This document shows, one piece after another, positions 1 to 9,883 of a stretch of DNA of 64,000 bases (positions are counted from its first letter, which is position 1; the number at the start of each line of letters is the position of its first letter). The notes beneath the pieces are model-generated. The model was given only the letters and a program-made list of their open reading frames with translations. It did not search any database and had not been told where the DNA came from. This DNA comes from Hyphomonas sp. (GTDB lineage: Bacteria > Pseudomonadota > Alphaproteobacteria > Caulobacterales > Hyphomonadaceae), in NCBI GenBank assembly GCA_013791775.1, contig VMTE01000037.1:62001-126000 (forward strand). Direction: 5' to 3'. The translations under genes and the position numbers were made by a program.

Positions 1-1
1 G

Positions 2-562
2 CTCAGCGAAGCGCGCAAAGGCGACGATGCGCTCCTTCGCGTGCTGGTCAACGAATTCGAGAAGAGTGGTTTCAATGTCATCGGCAGCGAGCAGGCGCAT
101 GCCAGCCTGCTGGCGCCGGCCGGCTTGATTGCGGGCGTGGCGCCGTCGGGCAGCCTGCTGGCGGATCTTGAGGTCGCCGCTCGCGTGGCTGCCGCAAGCG
201 GCGCGCTCGATATCGGCCAGGCCTGTGTCGTGTGCGACGGGCTTGTGCTGGCCGTCGAAGCCCAGGAAGGCACCGACGAGATGCTTCGCCGGTGCGCGGC
301 CCTGCCGGAGACGATCCGCGGAACGCCCGAAGCGCGGCGCGGCGTTCTGGTCAAGCGTCCGAAGCCGGTTCAGGAGCGGCGCATTGATCTGCCAACGACT
401 GGTGTATCTACGGTTGACCTCGCGGCTGCAGCCGGCCTCGCTGGTATAGGCGTTGAAGCCGGGGGCGCTTTGATGCTGAACCGCCCCGCCATGATCCAGT
501 CGGCAGAAAGCCACGGATTGTTTCTGTACGGATTCAGCCCAGATCTCGGGCTTGGGGTGTAA
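2..562 (+). CDS. lpxI: UDP-2,3-diacylglucosamine pyrophosphatase LpxI, 3' part
   Basis: The reading frame is open from the window edge and ends in TAA, so only the C-terminal 186 residues are present; the family is usually about 270-290 residues. The visible part matches the LpxI (DUF1009) C-terminal domain, including the KGDDALL stretch and a conserved TGVSTVDLAAAAGLAGIGVEAGG-like region near residues 125-150. LpxI removes UMP from UDP-2,3-diacylglucosamine in lipid A synthesis at the inner membrane. The stop overlaps the lpxB start (TAATG), so the two are translationally coupled, which strongly supports the assignment. It replaces LpxH, as is usual in alphaproteobacteria (known for the group, not shown here). 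Confidence 0.9.
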   Translation, partial: LSEARKGDDALLRVLVNEFEKSGFNVIGSEQAHASLLAPAGLIAGVAPSGSLLADLEVAARVAAASGALDIGQACVVCDGLVLAVEAQEGTDEMLRRCAALPETIRGTPEARRGVLVKRPKPVQERRIDLPTTGVSTVDLAAAAGLAGIGVEAGGALMLNRPAMIQSAESHGLFLYGFSPDLGLGV

Positions 563-1722
563 TGTCGCTTTATTTCGTTGCAGCCGAGGCGTCCGGAGAC
601 TTGTTGGCGCGCGAAGTCGCTGAAGCCGTTCGGCGGCGTAGGCCGGATATCGCAATGGACGGGATTGGCGGCGCTGAGCTGGCGTCGATTGGTATTCAGT
701 CCCCGATCGACATATCGCCTTTATCCGTGCTCGGATTTGTTGAGGGTATCAAGGCTTATGGTACTGTCGTGCGTCTCGCGGATGAGGCTGCAGATGACAT
801 CTGTCGCAAGCGTCCGAAAGTGGTTGTTCTGGTAGACTCCTGGGGGTTCATGCTTCGCGTGGCTCAAAGGGTGCGGGCCCGGGACCCGGCCATCAGGCTG
901 GTAAAGCTGATCGGGCCGCAGGTATGGGCGACGCGGCCGGGGCGCGCAAAGACATTGGCCGCAAGCGTCGATCACCTGCTCTGCATGCACGACATCGAAG
1001 TGCCTTTCTACGAACCCTTTGGTCTTAAGGTCACAGTGATTGGCAATCCTGCCCTGGCGCGTGGCGAGGCGGGAGATGGTGCTTCGTTTCGGCGCGCGCA
1101 TGGCATTGAGCCAGATGTTCCGGTTGTGCTGGTGCTGCCAGGTAGCCGGCGCAGCGAGATCACCCTGGTTGCGCCAGCGTTGATGTCTGCCGCCAGGCAG
1201 ATCAAGGCGCAATGCCCCGCATCGCGCATCGTCGTGCAACCCGCGTCGAGCATTCTGACGGAATTCAGATCAGCATTTCCCGATACTGAAGCCTGGGCGG
1301 AGTTGAGCACGAACCCGGGCGAGCGTTATGACGCTATGGCCGGTTCGACAATCGCGCTGGCCTGCTCGGGCACGGTTACCAGCGAAGTCGCGATGCAGGG
1401 AACGCCCATGATTGTTGGCTACAAGACGGGCTGGATCACCTGGGCGTTGGCGCGCGGGTTGCTCTACAAACGGGTACACATCAGCCTGCTGAACATCTTG
1501 AACGGCGATGTCGGGATTGTGCCGGAATATGTGCAGACCCGGCTGGATGCGGCGCTGATCGCCGGCAAGGCGATGAGCTGGATCGATCATCCCGAAGAAC
1601 TTGAGGCCCAGCGGCAACGTCAGAATGAAGCGCTGAAGGCGCTTGTCCGTGAAGGGCAGCCTGCCGCTGAAATTGCGGCAGGCGCCATCATCACAGAACT
1701 TGAACCACCTAGCGGTGCGTGA
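562..1722 (+). CDS. lpxB: Lipid-A-disaccharide synthase LpxB
   Basis: A 386-residue protein of normal length for LpxB, a GT19 glycosyltransferase joining UDP-2,3-diacylglucosamine and lipid X to make the lipid A disaccharide on the cytoplasmic face of the inner membrane. The N-terminus has the family motif AAEASGD and the middle has LPGSRRSEI, both diagnostic. The ATG overlaps the lpxI stop. Its last 14 bp overlap the 3' end of gltA on the other strand, so the two transcription units converge with no spacer. Confidence 0.96.
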   Translation: MSLYFVAAEASGDLLAREVAEAVRRRRPDIAMDGIGGAELASIGIQSPIDISPLSVLGFVEGIKAYGTVVRLADEAADDICRKRPKVVVLVDSWGFMLRVAQRVRARDPAIRLVKLIGPQVWATRPGRAKTLAASVDHLLCMHDIEVPFYEPFGLKVTVIGNPALARGEAGDGASFRRAHGIEPDVPVVLVLPGSRRSEITLVAPALMSAARQIKAQCPASRIVVQPASSILTEFRSAFPDTEAWAELSTNPGERYDAMAGSTIALACSGTVTSEVAMQGTPMIVGYKTGWITWALARGLLYKRVHISLLNILNGDVGIVPEYVQTRLDAALIAGKAMSWIDHPEELEAQRQRQNEALKALVREGQPAAEIAAGAIITELEPPSGA

Positions 1723-3013
1723 TCGGCGCGTAGTCGCGCATCGCGGCGCCGGTATATATCTGACGCGGCCGGCCGATCTTCTGCGTAGGATCCTCGAGCA
1801 TCTCGCTGAGTTGCGCAATCCAGCCGACGGTGCGCGCGACCGCAAACAGAACCGTGAACATTTTCGTCGGGAAGCCCATCGCCTCGAGAATGATGCCCGA
1901 ATAGAAATCGACGTTCGGATAGAGCTTCTTTTCGATGAAGTATTCGTCCTGAAGCGCGATGCGCTCAAGTTCCATCGCGACCTTCAGCAAGGGGTGATCG
2001 TGCAGATCCAGCGCGTCGAGCACTTCATAGCAGGTTTTCTGCATGACTTTCGCGCGGGGATCGTAATTCTTGTAAACGCGGTGGCCAAAGCCCATCAGGC
2101 GGATGCCGCTGGACTTGTCCTTCGCCATCTTGACGAACTCGGGCACCTTGTCGAGCGAACCAATCTCGCGCAACTGGCGAAGCGCCGCCTCGTTTGCGCC
2201 GCCATGGCTTGGCCCCCAGAGGCTCGCAACACCGGCTGCAATAGCGGCGAAGGGGTGCGCGCCTGACGAGGCGACGAGACGCACCGTGGAGGTTGATGCG
2301 TTCTGCTCATGGTCAGCATGAAGCATGAAAAACCGGTCCATGGCGCGTGCCAGGATCGGATTGATTTCATAGTCCTCGGCCGTCACCGAGAAACACATGT
2401 TGAGGAAATTCTCGGAGTAGGACAGCTTGTTCTGCGGATCGACAAAGCGCTGCCCGAGATTGTACTTCATGCAGCGCGCCGCAATCGTCGGCATCTTCGA
2501 GATCAAGCGGATCGAACTGATCCGACGTTCCTCGGGATCTTCATTGCCCATGGCGCCGGGGTAGAAGGCCGCCATGCCGCCAACCGCACCGGTGAGCATC
2601 GCCATGGGGTGGCTGTCGCGCCGGAAGCCTTCGAAAAACTTGTCCTGCTGGGTGTGCAGCAGGGTGTGATTGCGCACTTCATTCGAGAACGTGTCGAATT
2701 GGGTCTTGCTCGGCAATTCGCCGTTCAAAAGCAGATAACAGAGCTCCAGATAGTTCGATTTCTCGGCCAGTTGTTCGATCGGATAGCCGCGGTGCAGAAG
2801 GATGCCCTCATCGCCGTCGATAAAGGTAATCTGGCTCTCGCAGCTGCCGGTTGACGTAAAGCCGGGATCGAGCGTGAAATGGTCTGTTTCCGCATAGAGC
2901 TTGCGGATATCGATGACGTTAGGACCATGCGTGCCGGAATAGACGGGCAGATCAACTGTCCGGCCAGCCACTTCAAGCCTGGCGGTTCCAGCGTTTTTGA
3001 CTTTGTTTTCCAT
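1709..3013 (-). CDS. gltA: Citrate synthase
   Basis: A 434-residue hexameric-type (gram-negative) citrate synthase that condenses acetyl-CoA and oxaloacetate at the entry of the TCA cycle. Visible motifs are [14 protein letters not shown] around the first catalytic His, [14 protein letters not shown] with the second, and NVDFYSG with the catalytic Asp. A purine-rich stretch (AGGGAAAGAGC) precedes the ATG. It follows gltX on the minus strand after 37 bp and is probably cotranscribed with it, an arrangement conserved in alphaproteobacteria. Confidence 0.97.
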   Translation of the reverse strand: MENKVKNAGTARLEVAGRTVDLPVYSGTHGPNVIDIRKLYAETDHFTLDPGFTSTGSCESQITFIDGDEGILLHRGYPIEQLAEKSNYLELCYLLLNGELPSKTQFDTFSNEVRNHTLLHTQQDKFFEGFRRDSHPMAMLTGAVGGMAAFYPGAMGNEDPEERRISSIRLISKMPTIAARCMKYNLGQRFVDPQNKLSYSENFLNMCFSVTAEDYEINPILARAMDRFFMLHADHEQNASTSTVRLVASSGAHPFAAIAAGVASLWGPSHGGANEAALRQLREIGSLDKVPEFVKMAKDKSSGIRLMGFGHRVYKNYDPRAKVMQKTCYEVLDALDLHDHPLLKVAMELERIALQDEYFIEKKLYPNVDFYSGIILEAMGFPTKMFTVLFAVARTVGWIAQLSEMLEDPTQKIGRPRQIYTGAAMRDYAPITHR

Positions 3014-3050
3014 CAGCTCTTTCCCTGTTCGTTCAATTACTGGACGCGCT

Positions 3051-4520
3051 CTATTCAGCGCATTTCTGTATCTGATCTTCTATCCGGCCGAGCGTTTCGT
3101 CGCGCCCCAACCAGTCCATCACAGGCGCCAGATCCGGAGCAGGTAATCCGCCCGTCAATGCCGCCCGCAAAGGAGGTCCTATCTGCCCCATAGATAGGCC
3201 TGTTGCAGTGCAATATGTCGTGATGGCTTCCGAAATGCTAGCGGCTGACCACTCTGAAAGTTTTCTCAATTCCCCGGAAAAAGCCTGCAATCGGGCAACG
3301 CCCTCGCTCGAAAGCGCTTTTTTGGCATTTTTTGCCAGTTCCAGGGGACGAACCGCCCGCATGAAGGCAAATGCACCCGCCAATTCCACGAGTGTGACGC
3401 CGCGGTCCTTCATGGCGGGCAGAGCCCGCCGCACCCGGGCGCGGGTAGCGTCGTCCAGGTCGCCGCTCGCTTCCAGGAACGGAATCAGAAGTGCAAACAG
3501 ACGGTCATCGTCGGCGGCGCGGATAAAATGGGCATTCACGGTGCCCAGCTTCTCCAAATCGAGCCGGGCAGGTGCCTTGTTGATACCGCCAAGGTCAAAC
3601 AGCTTCGTGGCTTCGTCTTCGGTGAATATCTCCTGGTCGCCATGGCTCCAGCCAAGGCGAAGGAGATAGGCCTTGAGCCCTTCGGGCAGGTAGCCGAGAT
3701 CGCGGTATACGGTGGTCGAAAGCGCCCCGTGGCGTTTGGACAGTTTGGCGCCGTCGTTGCCGTGGATCATGGGCAAGTGCGCGAATTCGGGCACATCCCA
3801 GTCCATGGCCCTATAGATAGGGATCTGACGGAAGGTGTTGCGCAGGTGGTCGTCGCCCCGGATGACGTGGGTGACCCCCATGTCGTGATCATCCACAACG
3901 ACTGCCAGCATGTACGTTGGCGTCCCGTCTGTCCGAAGCAGAACGAGGTCGTCGATTTCGGAGGCGTGAACCTTCACGATGCCCTGAACACCGTCTTCGA
4001 CGATCTGGTCACCGCCATCCGGAGCCCGGAGCCGCACGACGAACGGCGCGTCCGGCGCAGGTGGCTCGCCGCCATTCCTCCAGGGAGACCGAAACGGCGC
4101 CAGGAGTTTGCCGGCGTCTTCCAACAAAGCGGCGCGGTCAGCCTCGCTCAAGCCGTCTTCGCGTGCCGCAAGCCGCTTTGCTTCGCCAAGATCGCGGCGG
4201 GCCTGCAGGTCTTCGGCGCTGACATAGCAGCGAAAGGCTGTGCCCCGGGCGACCATCGCCCGAGCGACTTCGGCGTGGCGGTCCACCTGAGCGGATTGCA
4301 TCACGGGCGATTCGTCCGGTTCGAGACCCAGCCAGCTCATCGCATCAAGAATGGCAGCGGTCGCTTCGGGCGTCGAACGCTCGTGATCGGTGTCCTCAAT
4401 CCTCAACAGGAACCGTCCCGCGTATCTTTTCGCGAACAGGTAGTTGAAAAGTGCGGTGCGTGCCCCTCCAATGTGCAGCATCCCCGTGGGGGAAGGGGCG
4501 AACCGCGTAACGACGCGCAT
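3051..4520 (-). CDS. gltX: Glutamyl-tRNA synthetase
   Basis: Charges tRNA-Glu with glutamate. The start chosen at 4520 gives 489 residues beginning [13 protein letters not shown], the normal class I N-terminus. A longer in-frame ORF reaches 4772, but its extra 84 residues look non-coding and run into comEC. Class I signatures are visible: HIGG (HIGH-type) near residue 16 and KLSKRHG (KMSKS-type) further on. The gene is divergent from comEC, leaving about 70 bp for both promoters. Confidence 0.96.
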   Translation of the reverse strand: MRVVTRFAPSPTGMLHIGGARTALFNYLFAKRYAGRFLLRIEDTDHERSTPEATAAILDAMSWLGLEPDESPVMQSAQVDRHAEVARAMVARGTAFRCYVSAEDLQARRDLGEAKRLAAREDGLSEADRAALLEDAGKLLAPFRSPWRNGGEPPAPDAPFVVRLRAPDGGDQIVEDGVQGIVKVHASEIDDLVLLRTDGTPTYMLAVVVDDHDMGVTHVIRGDDHLRNTFRQIPIYRAMDWDVPEFAHLPMIHGNDGAKLSKRHGALSTTVYRDLGYLPEGLKAYLLRLGWSHGDQEIFTEDEATKLFDLGGINKAPARLDLEKLGTVNAHFIRAADDDRLFALLIPFLEASGDLDDATRARVRRALPAMKDRGVTLVELAGAFAFMRAVRPLELAKNAKKALSSEGVARLQAFSGELRKLSEWSAASISEAITTYCTATGLSMGQIGPPLRAALTGGLPAPDLAPVMDWLGRDETLGRIEDQIQKCAE

Positions 4521-4591
4521 GATCAGGGCAATCTCCGAACAACCGGCACAAGTGCCGCTGACGGGGTGCAGAAACACGAGGATGAACGCAA

Positions 4592-6658
4592 GTGCAAGGG
4601 GGAGGGACGCCGAGACGGAGCATACTCCAAGGCGCTGCGTCTCTTGTGGAGCTGGACGGGCGGCCGCTTCTGGTCGCATTTGCCACGTGCGGCGGCGCGG
4701 CACTCTATTTTTCCCTGTCCTTCGAGCCGGATTTCGCTGTGATTCTGGGAGCGGCTGGGAGTTTCTTTGCACTGTGGTTCGCTGCGCGGAGATGGTGGAC
4801 CTCAGATGTCGCCATTGCAGCGGTTCTGGTGTGCTTTGGCCTCTCGCTCGGCGCAGCTGCAGCGGGCGCGCGGGCCCGGCTGGTGGCGGCGCCTGTTATG
4901 CTCGGTGAGGCAGGGCCGGCGATGCTCGAAGGCTGGGTCCAGGAAGTCGAGCCCGGCCGCCGAGGCGTGCGGCTGCTCATTCAGGTTCATTCGATCGCGG
5001 GCATGTCGGAGGATGAATGGCCGGAATTTGTTCGTGTTACCCACACGAGCCGCCTGGAAGTGTCGCCGGGCCGTTTCGTCCGGTGCTGGTCGGTTCTGCG
5101 GCCGCCGCCCAGCCCGGCCCTTCCGGGAGAGTATGATTTCAGGCGCCAGGCGTGGTTCGAACAATTGGAGGCTGTGGGATATGTTCAGGGCCGGTGCCGT
5201 GGCGGCGTCCTGGGTGCGCCCGGCGGTAGCGTTCAGAAACTCGCGCTCGGGCTAGGTGCCCTGCGGCGCAACCTGGCGCTTGATGTCAACGACGCCGCAG
5301 GTGCGCGGGCGGGCGGCTTCGCAGCGGCGCTGGTGGCCGGAGATCGCAGTTTCATGCGGCCGGAAGATGCCGATGCGCTGCGCGCAACCGGGCTCGCCCA
5401 CATGCTGGCAATATCGGGGTTGCACCTTTCCATCGTTGGCGGACTTGTTTTTCTGATAGTCAAGCGCGCGCTCGTGCTGATCGAACCGCTCGCACTTCGC
5501 GTCGCGGTCCAGAAGCCGGCTGCTATTGTCGCGCTCGTTGCCTGCCTTGCCTGCCTTGCCTACCTGATCATATCCGGCGCCAGTGTTGCAACCCAACGCG
5601 CATTCATCATGGCAGCGATAGTCTTCGGCGCGGTGATCTTTGACCGCGCGGCGATCAGTCTACGGACGTTTGCAATCGCGACGATGGCCGTCGTCCTGCT
5701 GCAGCCGGAAAGTTTGATCACGCCGGGATTCCAGATGTCATTCGCGGCAACGGGGGCTTTGATAGCAGCCTATGAAGTCTGGCGAAATCATCGGTCCAGC
5801 CGCGAGAAAGTGCTTGGTCCCATCGCGTTCAGCTGGGCGTCGATCGGTGTCACTTCAGTGGTTGCCGGATTGGCGACAATGCCTTTTGCATTGTTTCACT
5901 TCGACCGCGCGTCGCCGATCGGCTTTGCGGCCAATCTTGCCGCCATGCCGGTCGTAACATTCTTCACGGCGCCGTCGGCCGCCCTGGCGTTCCTGCTGGC
6001 GCCCTTCGGCTTATCCGATGTGGGGCTTCGCCTGTTCGGCTATAGCCTTGAACTCGTTCTGGCCATCGCTCACTTCTTCTCCCGGTTCTCCGGAGAGGTT
6101 GCCGGCACGGACCAACCAATGCCGGAATCCTCCCTGATGCTGGCACCGGCGGCGCTCGGCGCCTTCATTGCGTTGAGCGGCCGTCTTCGTTTGTTGATGG
6201 GGAGCGGCCTGGTCGTGGCTGCTCTCGGCGCCTGGACGATGTCGCCGCGGATGGTCGCGCATTGGTCGCCGTCCGGTGACCTGTTCCTTGCGAGTCCCTC
6301 GGGTGCGATTGTACGTGTACATCTGCTCAACGGGGGCGGACTCGCGCCGCTTCGCTTTTCCGAAGTCGACGACGCGATATGTGCAGACACCGATTGTGAA
6401 TTCGAGACCGCATCAGGGTTGGCCATCCAGGTCCACAACGCCGACCCGCTGACTGTGTGCTTTGCTGCACCTGTCCCGCAACCCGCCGCTTCAGGAGCAC
6501 CGGGACAGTCTGCCGCCCCTCCAGACAAGCTGTGCTGGACCAGGAGCGACATCAGCAGGGACGGCGCCAGAACGCTCTATCTGGACGGCCGCACACTAAA
6601 AGAGGAACACGCCATTTCCTGCGGCCCAAGGCCCTGGAACGGATGTGCGCCAACATGA
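4592..6658 (+). CDS. comEC: ComEC/Rec2 family DNA-uptake channel protein
   Basis: A 688-residue polytopic membrane protein starting at GTG. An N-terminal hydrophobic pair and a DUF4131-like soluble segment are followed by the competence domain, with the family motif ISGLHLSIVGG near residue 275 and a series of membrane helices. The C-terminal ~130 residues are soluble and lack an obvious complete metallo-beta-lactamase motif (HxHxDH), as in many alphaproteobacterial homologues. ComEC carries single-stranded DNA across the inner membrane during transformation. Its position between gltX and lexA is conserved in the group. Whether the organism is competent cannot be judged from this gene alone. 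Confidence 0.9.
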   Translation: MQGGGTPRRSILQGAASLVELDGRPLLVAFATCGGAALYFSLSFEPDFAVILGAAGSFFALWFAARRWWTSDVAIAAVLVCFGLSLGAAAAGARARLVAAPVMLGEAGPAMLEGWVQEVEPGRRGVRLLIQVHSIAGMSEDEWPEFVRVTHTSRLEVSPGRFVRCWSVLRPPPSPALPGEYDFRRQAWFEQLEAVGYVQGRCRGGVLGAPGGSVQKLALGLGALRRNLALDVNDAAGARAGGFAAALVAGDRSFMRPEDADALRATGLAHMLAISGLHLSIVGGLVFLIVKRALVLIEPLALRVAVQKPAAIVALVACLACLAYLIISGASVATQRAFIMAAIVFGAVIFDRAAISLRTFAIATMAVVLLQPESLITPGFQMSFAATGALIAAYEVWRNHRSSREKVLGPIAFSWASIGVTSVVAGLATMPFALFHFDRASPIGFAANLAAMPVVTFFTAPSAALAFLLAPFGLSDVGLRLFGYSLELVLAIAHFFSRFSGEVAGTDQPMPESSLMLAPAALGAFIALSGRLRLLMGSGLVVAALGAWTMSPRMVAHWSPSGDLFLASPSGAIVRVHLLNGGGLAPLRFSEVDDAICADTDCEFETASGLAIQVHNADPLTVCFAAPVPQPAASGAPGQSAAPPDKLCWTRSDISRDGARTLYLDGRTLKEEHAISCGPRPWNGCAPT

Positions 6659-6701
6659 CCCTCCGGGCACAGAGGCCGGGGCGCCGTGTCACGCCGTCTG
6701 G

Positions 6702-7382
6702 TCAATCATACTTTCGGACAAGTGAAACCAGCCGACCTTGGACATCGACCCGATCTGGCCCGAAAATCCGGGTCTCATAGGCCGGGTTTGCCGCCTCAAG
6801 GGCAACGGAGGCGCCCTTGCGCCGGAGGCGTTTCAGTGTGGCCTCCTCGCCATCGATCAGCGCGACAACGATATCGCCGGTCTGGGCGCTGTTTGTCCGC
6901 TTGAGAATGACGATGTCGCCGTTCAGAATCCCGGCCTGGATCATCGAGTCGCCCTGAACCTCCAGCGCGAAATAATCGTCGCCATCAGACACTTCCGTGG
7001 GCGCGGGCACATGGCCATTGTCCTGCTGGATCGCCGAAATCGGCGAGCCTGCCGCGATCCGGCCAACCAGCGGAATCATCCCGGGCCGGTAACCTTCGGA
7101 AACCTGATTGGCCACCAACGCGGGTTTGAAATCCCGTCGCTGCCGGGATGCCGGCGAAGGCGCGGCCGAGTCAGGAAGTTTGAGAACTTCGAGGGCCCGC
7201 GCCCGGTTGGCGAGCCGCCGGATGAAGCCCCGCTCTTCCAGCGCCGTGATCAGGCGGTGAATGCCGGACTTCGATGCGAGGTCGAGTGCCTCCTTCATTT
7301 CGTCGAAAGACGGAGACACGCCGGACTCGCGGATCCGGTCGTTGATGAAGAGAAGCAGTTCTTTCTGCTTGCTGGTGAGCAT
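6702..7382 (-). CDS. lexA: LexA SOS repressor
   Basis: A 226-residue repressor and autoprotease. The start at 7382 gives [13 protein letters not shown], the usual N-terminus; an in-frame upstream ATG (7448) would extend the gene through its own operator. The winged-helix domain covers residues 1-65, the self-cleavage site is A111-G112 (RIAAGSPI), and the catalytic dyad is S146 (GDSM) and K184 (ATLKRL). It binds SOS operators and is cleaved when RecA filaments form. Autoregulation is expected because a LexA box lies 38 bp upstream of the start. Confidence 0.96.
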   Translation of the reverse strand: MLTSKQKELLLFINDRIRESGVSPSFDEMKEALDLASKSGIHRLITALEERGFIRRLANRARALEVLKLPDSAAPSPASRQRRDFKPALVANQVSEGYRPGMIPLVGRIAAGSPISAIQQDNGHVPAPTEVSDGDDYFALEVQGDSMIQAGILNGDIVILKRTNSAQTGDIVVALIDGEEATLKRLRRKGASVALEAANPAYETRIFGPDRVDVQGRLVSLVRKYD

Positions 7383-7419
7383 GGCTGAGGCCTTCCCAAG
7401 TGATTCTATGTTCACTTGT

Positions 7420-7434
7420 GTTCTATGTGTGTTC
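7420..7434 (-). promoter_or_regulatory. LexA operator (SOS box) of lexA
   Basis: The site reads GTTCTATGTGTGTTC on the plus strand, an exact GTTC-N7-GTTC direct repeat, the established LexA operator of alphaproteobacteria. A third GTTC lies just before it at 7410-7413, spaced by six bases. It sits 38-52 bp upstream of the lexA start codon. Confidence 0.9.
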
Positions 7435-7491
7435 TCGTTTCGGGTCAACCATTCGGGACGTGGATTCCGGCCGCCAGCGCCTTAACTGCGC

Positions 7492-8286
7492 TCAAATGGC
7501 GCTCCGGAGGACGCTTGTGAAGGCGGTTCGATCCGTCCGCTTCATCAGGCTTTCGCCGATCAGGAACCGGCGGATGCCGAATGTGCGCAGGCGGCTGATG
7601 TGCGCGGGTTCCGATATGCCGCTCTCGGAGATCAGATGCCGGTTTGGAGCAAGGCGCGGCGCCAGGCGTTCGCTGGTGGCGAGGTCCGTCACCATACGTT
7701 TCAGGTCGCGGTTGTTGACGCCGACGAGCTGGAAGGGGAGGCGCAAGGCTCGCTCCAGTTCCGCCTCGTCATGCGTTTCAACAAGCACGTCCATCCCGAG
7801 TTGCGTGGCTGTCTGTCCGAGGTCAGCCGCGCAGGCATCATCAACGGCGCTGAGGATGATGAGTATACAGTCGGCGCCGCAGGCCCTCGACTCCACAATC
7901 TGCAGCGGGTCGATCATGAAATCCTTGCGCAACATCGGCAGTTGCACCGCCGCGCGGATGGCGGCGAAGTCCGCCATTGTGCCGCCAAAGCTCGGCCCGT
8001 CCGTCAGCACGGACAGGCAAGCCGCGCCGCCGGTCTCATAGTCGCGGGCTATCGCGGCCGCGTCGGCGCCCGGCAGGATTTCGCCCGCACTCGGAGACTT
8101 GCGCTTGATCTCGCAAATCAGGGCATTTTCGTCGGCTCCGGCCACAGCGTCGAGCGCTGCAGCAAACCGGCGGGGCGCCGATTGCGCCTGCGCGTCAGCC
8201 AGCAGGCTCGCCGCAGAGCGGGCCGCCTTCAGCGCAAGAACTTCATCCGCCTTGTACGCCAGAATCCGGTCGAGCGCCGTTGTCAT
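7492..8286 (-). CDS. trpC: Indole-3-glycerol-phosphate synthase
   Basis: A 264-residue single-function TrpC (no fused TrpF) that closes the indole ring in tryptophan synthesis. The TIM-barrel motifs are visible: CEIKRKSPSAGEI with the catalytic Lys, LRKDFMIDPLQI, VNNRDLKRM and SESGIS. Its start overlaps the trpD stop by 4 bp. It is the last gene of the ppiD-trpE-trpG-trpD-trpC operon. The next gene downstream is lexA, so moaC and moeA, which often sit here in related genomes, are absent. Confidence 0.96.
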   Translation of the reverse strand: MTTALDRILAYKADEVLALKAARSAASLLADAQAQSAPRRFAAALDAVAGADENALICEIKRKSPSAGEILPGADAAAIARDYETGGAACLSVLTDGPSFGGTMADFAAIRAAVQLPMLRKDFMIDPLQIVESRACGADCILIILSAVDDACAADLGQTATQLGMDVLVETHDEAELERALRLPFQLVGVNNRDLKRMVTDLATSERLAPRLAPNRHLISESGISEPAHISRLRTFGIRRFLIGESLMKRTDRTAFTSVLRSAI

Positions 8287-9314
8287 TCGTCCGCTTCCCC
8301 GTTGGACGCGCGCCGTAGCCGTTGAAGCGCTTCACGGGCCTTTCCGGAGTCGATGGCGCTTGCGGCGAGCGCGGCGCCGTTCTTCAGGTCATCCGCAAGG
8401 CCGAGCACGAGAAGGCCTGCAGCAGCGTTGAGTACCACCATGTCCCGAAACGGCCCCTGATGTCCGTCGAACAGATCGAGGATGGCCTCGGCATTGCCTT
8501 GAACATCGACGCCCTCGAGCATGGAAAGCGGGTGGCTCGGCAATCCTGCCATCGCCGGCTCTACGATGAACTCGCGGATGCCGGCCGGCGAAACTTCGCA
8601 GACGCGTGTGATGCCGGAGATCGAGATTTCGTCAATGCCGTCGAGCCCGTGAACGACCCAAGACCGGGTGGTGCCCAGCTCTCCCAGCGCTTCGGCCATC
8701 GGCCGCACCCATTCGGGTGCAAAGACCCCCAGCACCTGATGCTGCGCACCTGCCGGATTCGTCAGCGGCCCGAGCAGATTGAAGATCGTCCGTATCCCAA
8801 GTCGTGTACGGATTGGCGCGACATGGCGCATCGCGCCGTGATGGGTTCTGGCAAACATGAAGCCGACGCCGGCGCGCGCGATACAGTCCTGCAGCGTTCG
8901 CTCGTCAACATCCAGATTGACACCGAGCGCTTCCAGAACATCTGCAGACCCGGTCTTCGGAGGGACTGACCGGTTGCCGTGCTTGGCAACGCGCCCGCCG
9001 GCAGCGGCAATGACCAGCGCGCTGGCCGTTGATGTGTTCAGACTTTTCCAGGGAAGGCCGCCGGTGCCACACGTGTCGAGCAGCGGTCCTTCGATCGTCA
9101 CTTTACGCGCATGGCGCCGCATGATCCGGGCCCCGGCCACCAATTCGCTTGCGGTTTCGCCGCGCACCGCCAGTCCCATCAGCAGCGCGCCGGTTTCCTC
9201 CGGCGCCGCTTCGCCGGACAGTAGGGCGTCGAAGGCCTGCTCCAGCATTTCTGTCGGCAGGGGTTCGCCGCGGGCGATGGCCTTTAGGGAGGATGAGAGC
9301 GGCCCTTCGGTCAT
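8283..9314 (-). CDS. trpD: Anthranilate phosphoribosyltransferase
   Basis: A 343-residue enzyme transferring anthranilate onto PRPP. Family features seen are KHGNRS, KTGSADVLEALGV and the metal-binding DE pair in DGIDEISI. The glycine-rich PRPP loop reads DTCGTGGLPWKSLNTSTA, whereas the textbook form is GTGGDG followed by NIST, so the acidic residue after GTGG is replaced by Leu. The other substrate motifs are intact, so activity is still likely. It overlaps both trpC and trpG by 4 bp. Confidence 0.95.
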   Translation of the reverse strand: MTEGPLSSSLKAIARGEPLPTEMLEQAFDALLSGEAAPEETGALLMGLAVRGETASELVAGARIMRRHARKVTIEGPLLDTCGTGGLPWKSLNTSTASALVIAAAGGRVAKHGNRSVPPKTGSADVLEALGVNLDVDERTLQDCIARAGVGFMFARTHHGAMRHVAPIRTRLGIRTIFNLLGPLTNPAGAQHQVLGVFAPEWVRPMAEALGELGTTRSWVVHGLDGIDEISISGITRVCEVSPAGIREFIVEPAMAGLPSHPLSMLEGVDVQGNAEAILDLFDGHQGPFRDMVVLNAAAGLLVLGLADDLKNGAALAASAIDSGKAREALQRLRRASNGEADE

Positions 9315-9883
9315 GCCGGAATCTGGTCCAGGAAGTTCTTGAGCAGGGCATGGCCGTGCTCGGTGAGAATACTTTCGGGATGAAACTGGACGCCGAATAC
9401 CGGCCGTGCACGGTGGTGCATCGCCATGATCTCGCCGTCCCCGGTAAACGCGTCCGCGACAAGGTCATCCGGCAACGTGGACGGTTGGACCGCCAGCGAG
9501 TGATAGCGCACAACGTCAAATTCGCCGGGCAATCCTTCGAACAGGGCGCCGCCCTGGTGCTGTATGCGCGACACCTTTCCGTGCCGGATCTCGCGGGCGC
9601 CGACCACGTCGCCGCCGTAGGCCTGCCCGATGGCCTGATGGCCAAGGCAGACGCCCAGGATCGGCAAGTTTGCGGGGGCGCTCCGGATCAGCTCGAGGCA
9701 AATCCCGGCCTCGTTTGGTGTGCATGGCCCCGGCGACAGCAGCACAGCATCGGGCTTCAAAGCCAAGGCTTCGGCGACCGTAAGCTCGTCATTGCGGACA
9801 ACATGCGTCCGCTGGCCCAGCTCCTCAAGATAGTGGACGAGGTTCCAGGTGAAGCTGTCATAGTTATCGATGACCAGGATCAT
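9311..9883 (-). CDS. trpG: Anthranilate synthase glutamine amidotransferase component
   Basis: A 190-residue class I glutamine amidotransferase supplying ammonia to TrpE. The catalytic triad is visible as Cys in GVCLGHQAIG, and His and Glu in VQFHPESIL. The N-terminal MILVIDNYDSFTWNLV is the classic TrpG start. Stop and start codons overlap those of trpE and trpD by 4 bp, implying coupled translation. Confidence 0.96.
   Translation of the reverse strand: MILVIDNYDSFTWNLVHYLEELGQRTHVVRNDELTVAEALALKPDAVLLSPGPCTPNEAGICLELIRSAPANLPILGVCLGHQAIGQAYGGDVVGAREIRHGKVSRIQHQGGALFEGLPGEFDVVRYHSLAVQPSTLPDDLVADAFTGDGEIMAMHHRARPVFGVQFHPESILTEHGHALLKNFLDQIPA

Noticed and set aside
4521..4772. 84-residue N-terminal extension of gltX
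   Set aside because: The family starts at [13 protein letters not shown] (4520). The extension lies antisense over the comEC 5' end and has no homologous features.
5530..5565. TGCCT-rich short repeats inside comEC
   Set aside because: They encode a normal Ala/Cys/Leu membrane helix and are not a separate element.
7600..8325. Plus-strand ORF of 241 codons opposite trpC
   Set aside because: It is a shadow of trpC caused by high GC at third positions, with no domain or ribosome site. Many similar shadow ORFs opposite gltA, pyrG, guaA, integrase and pfaA were also left out.
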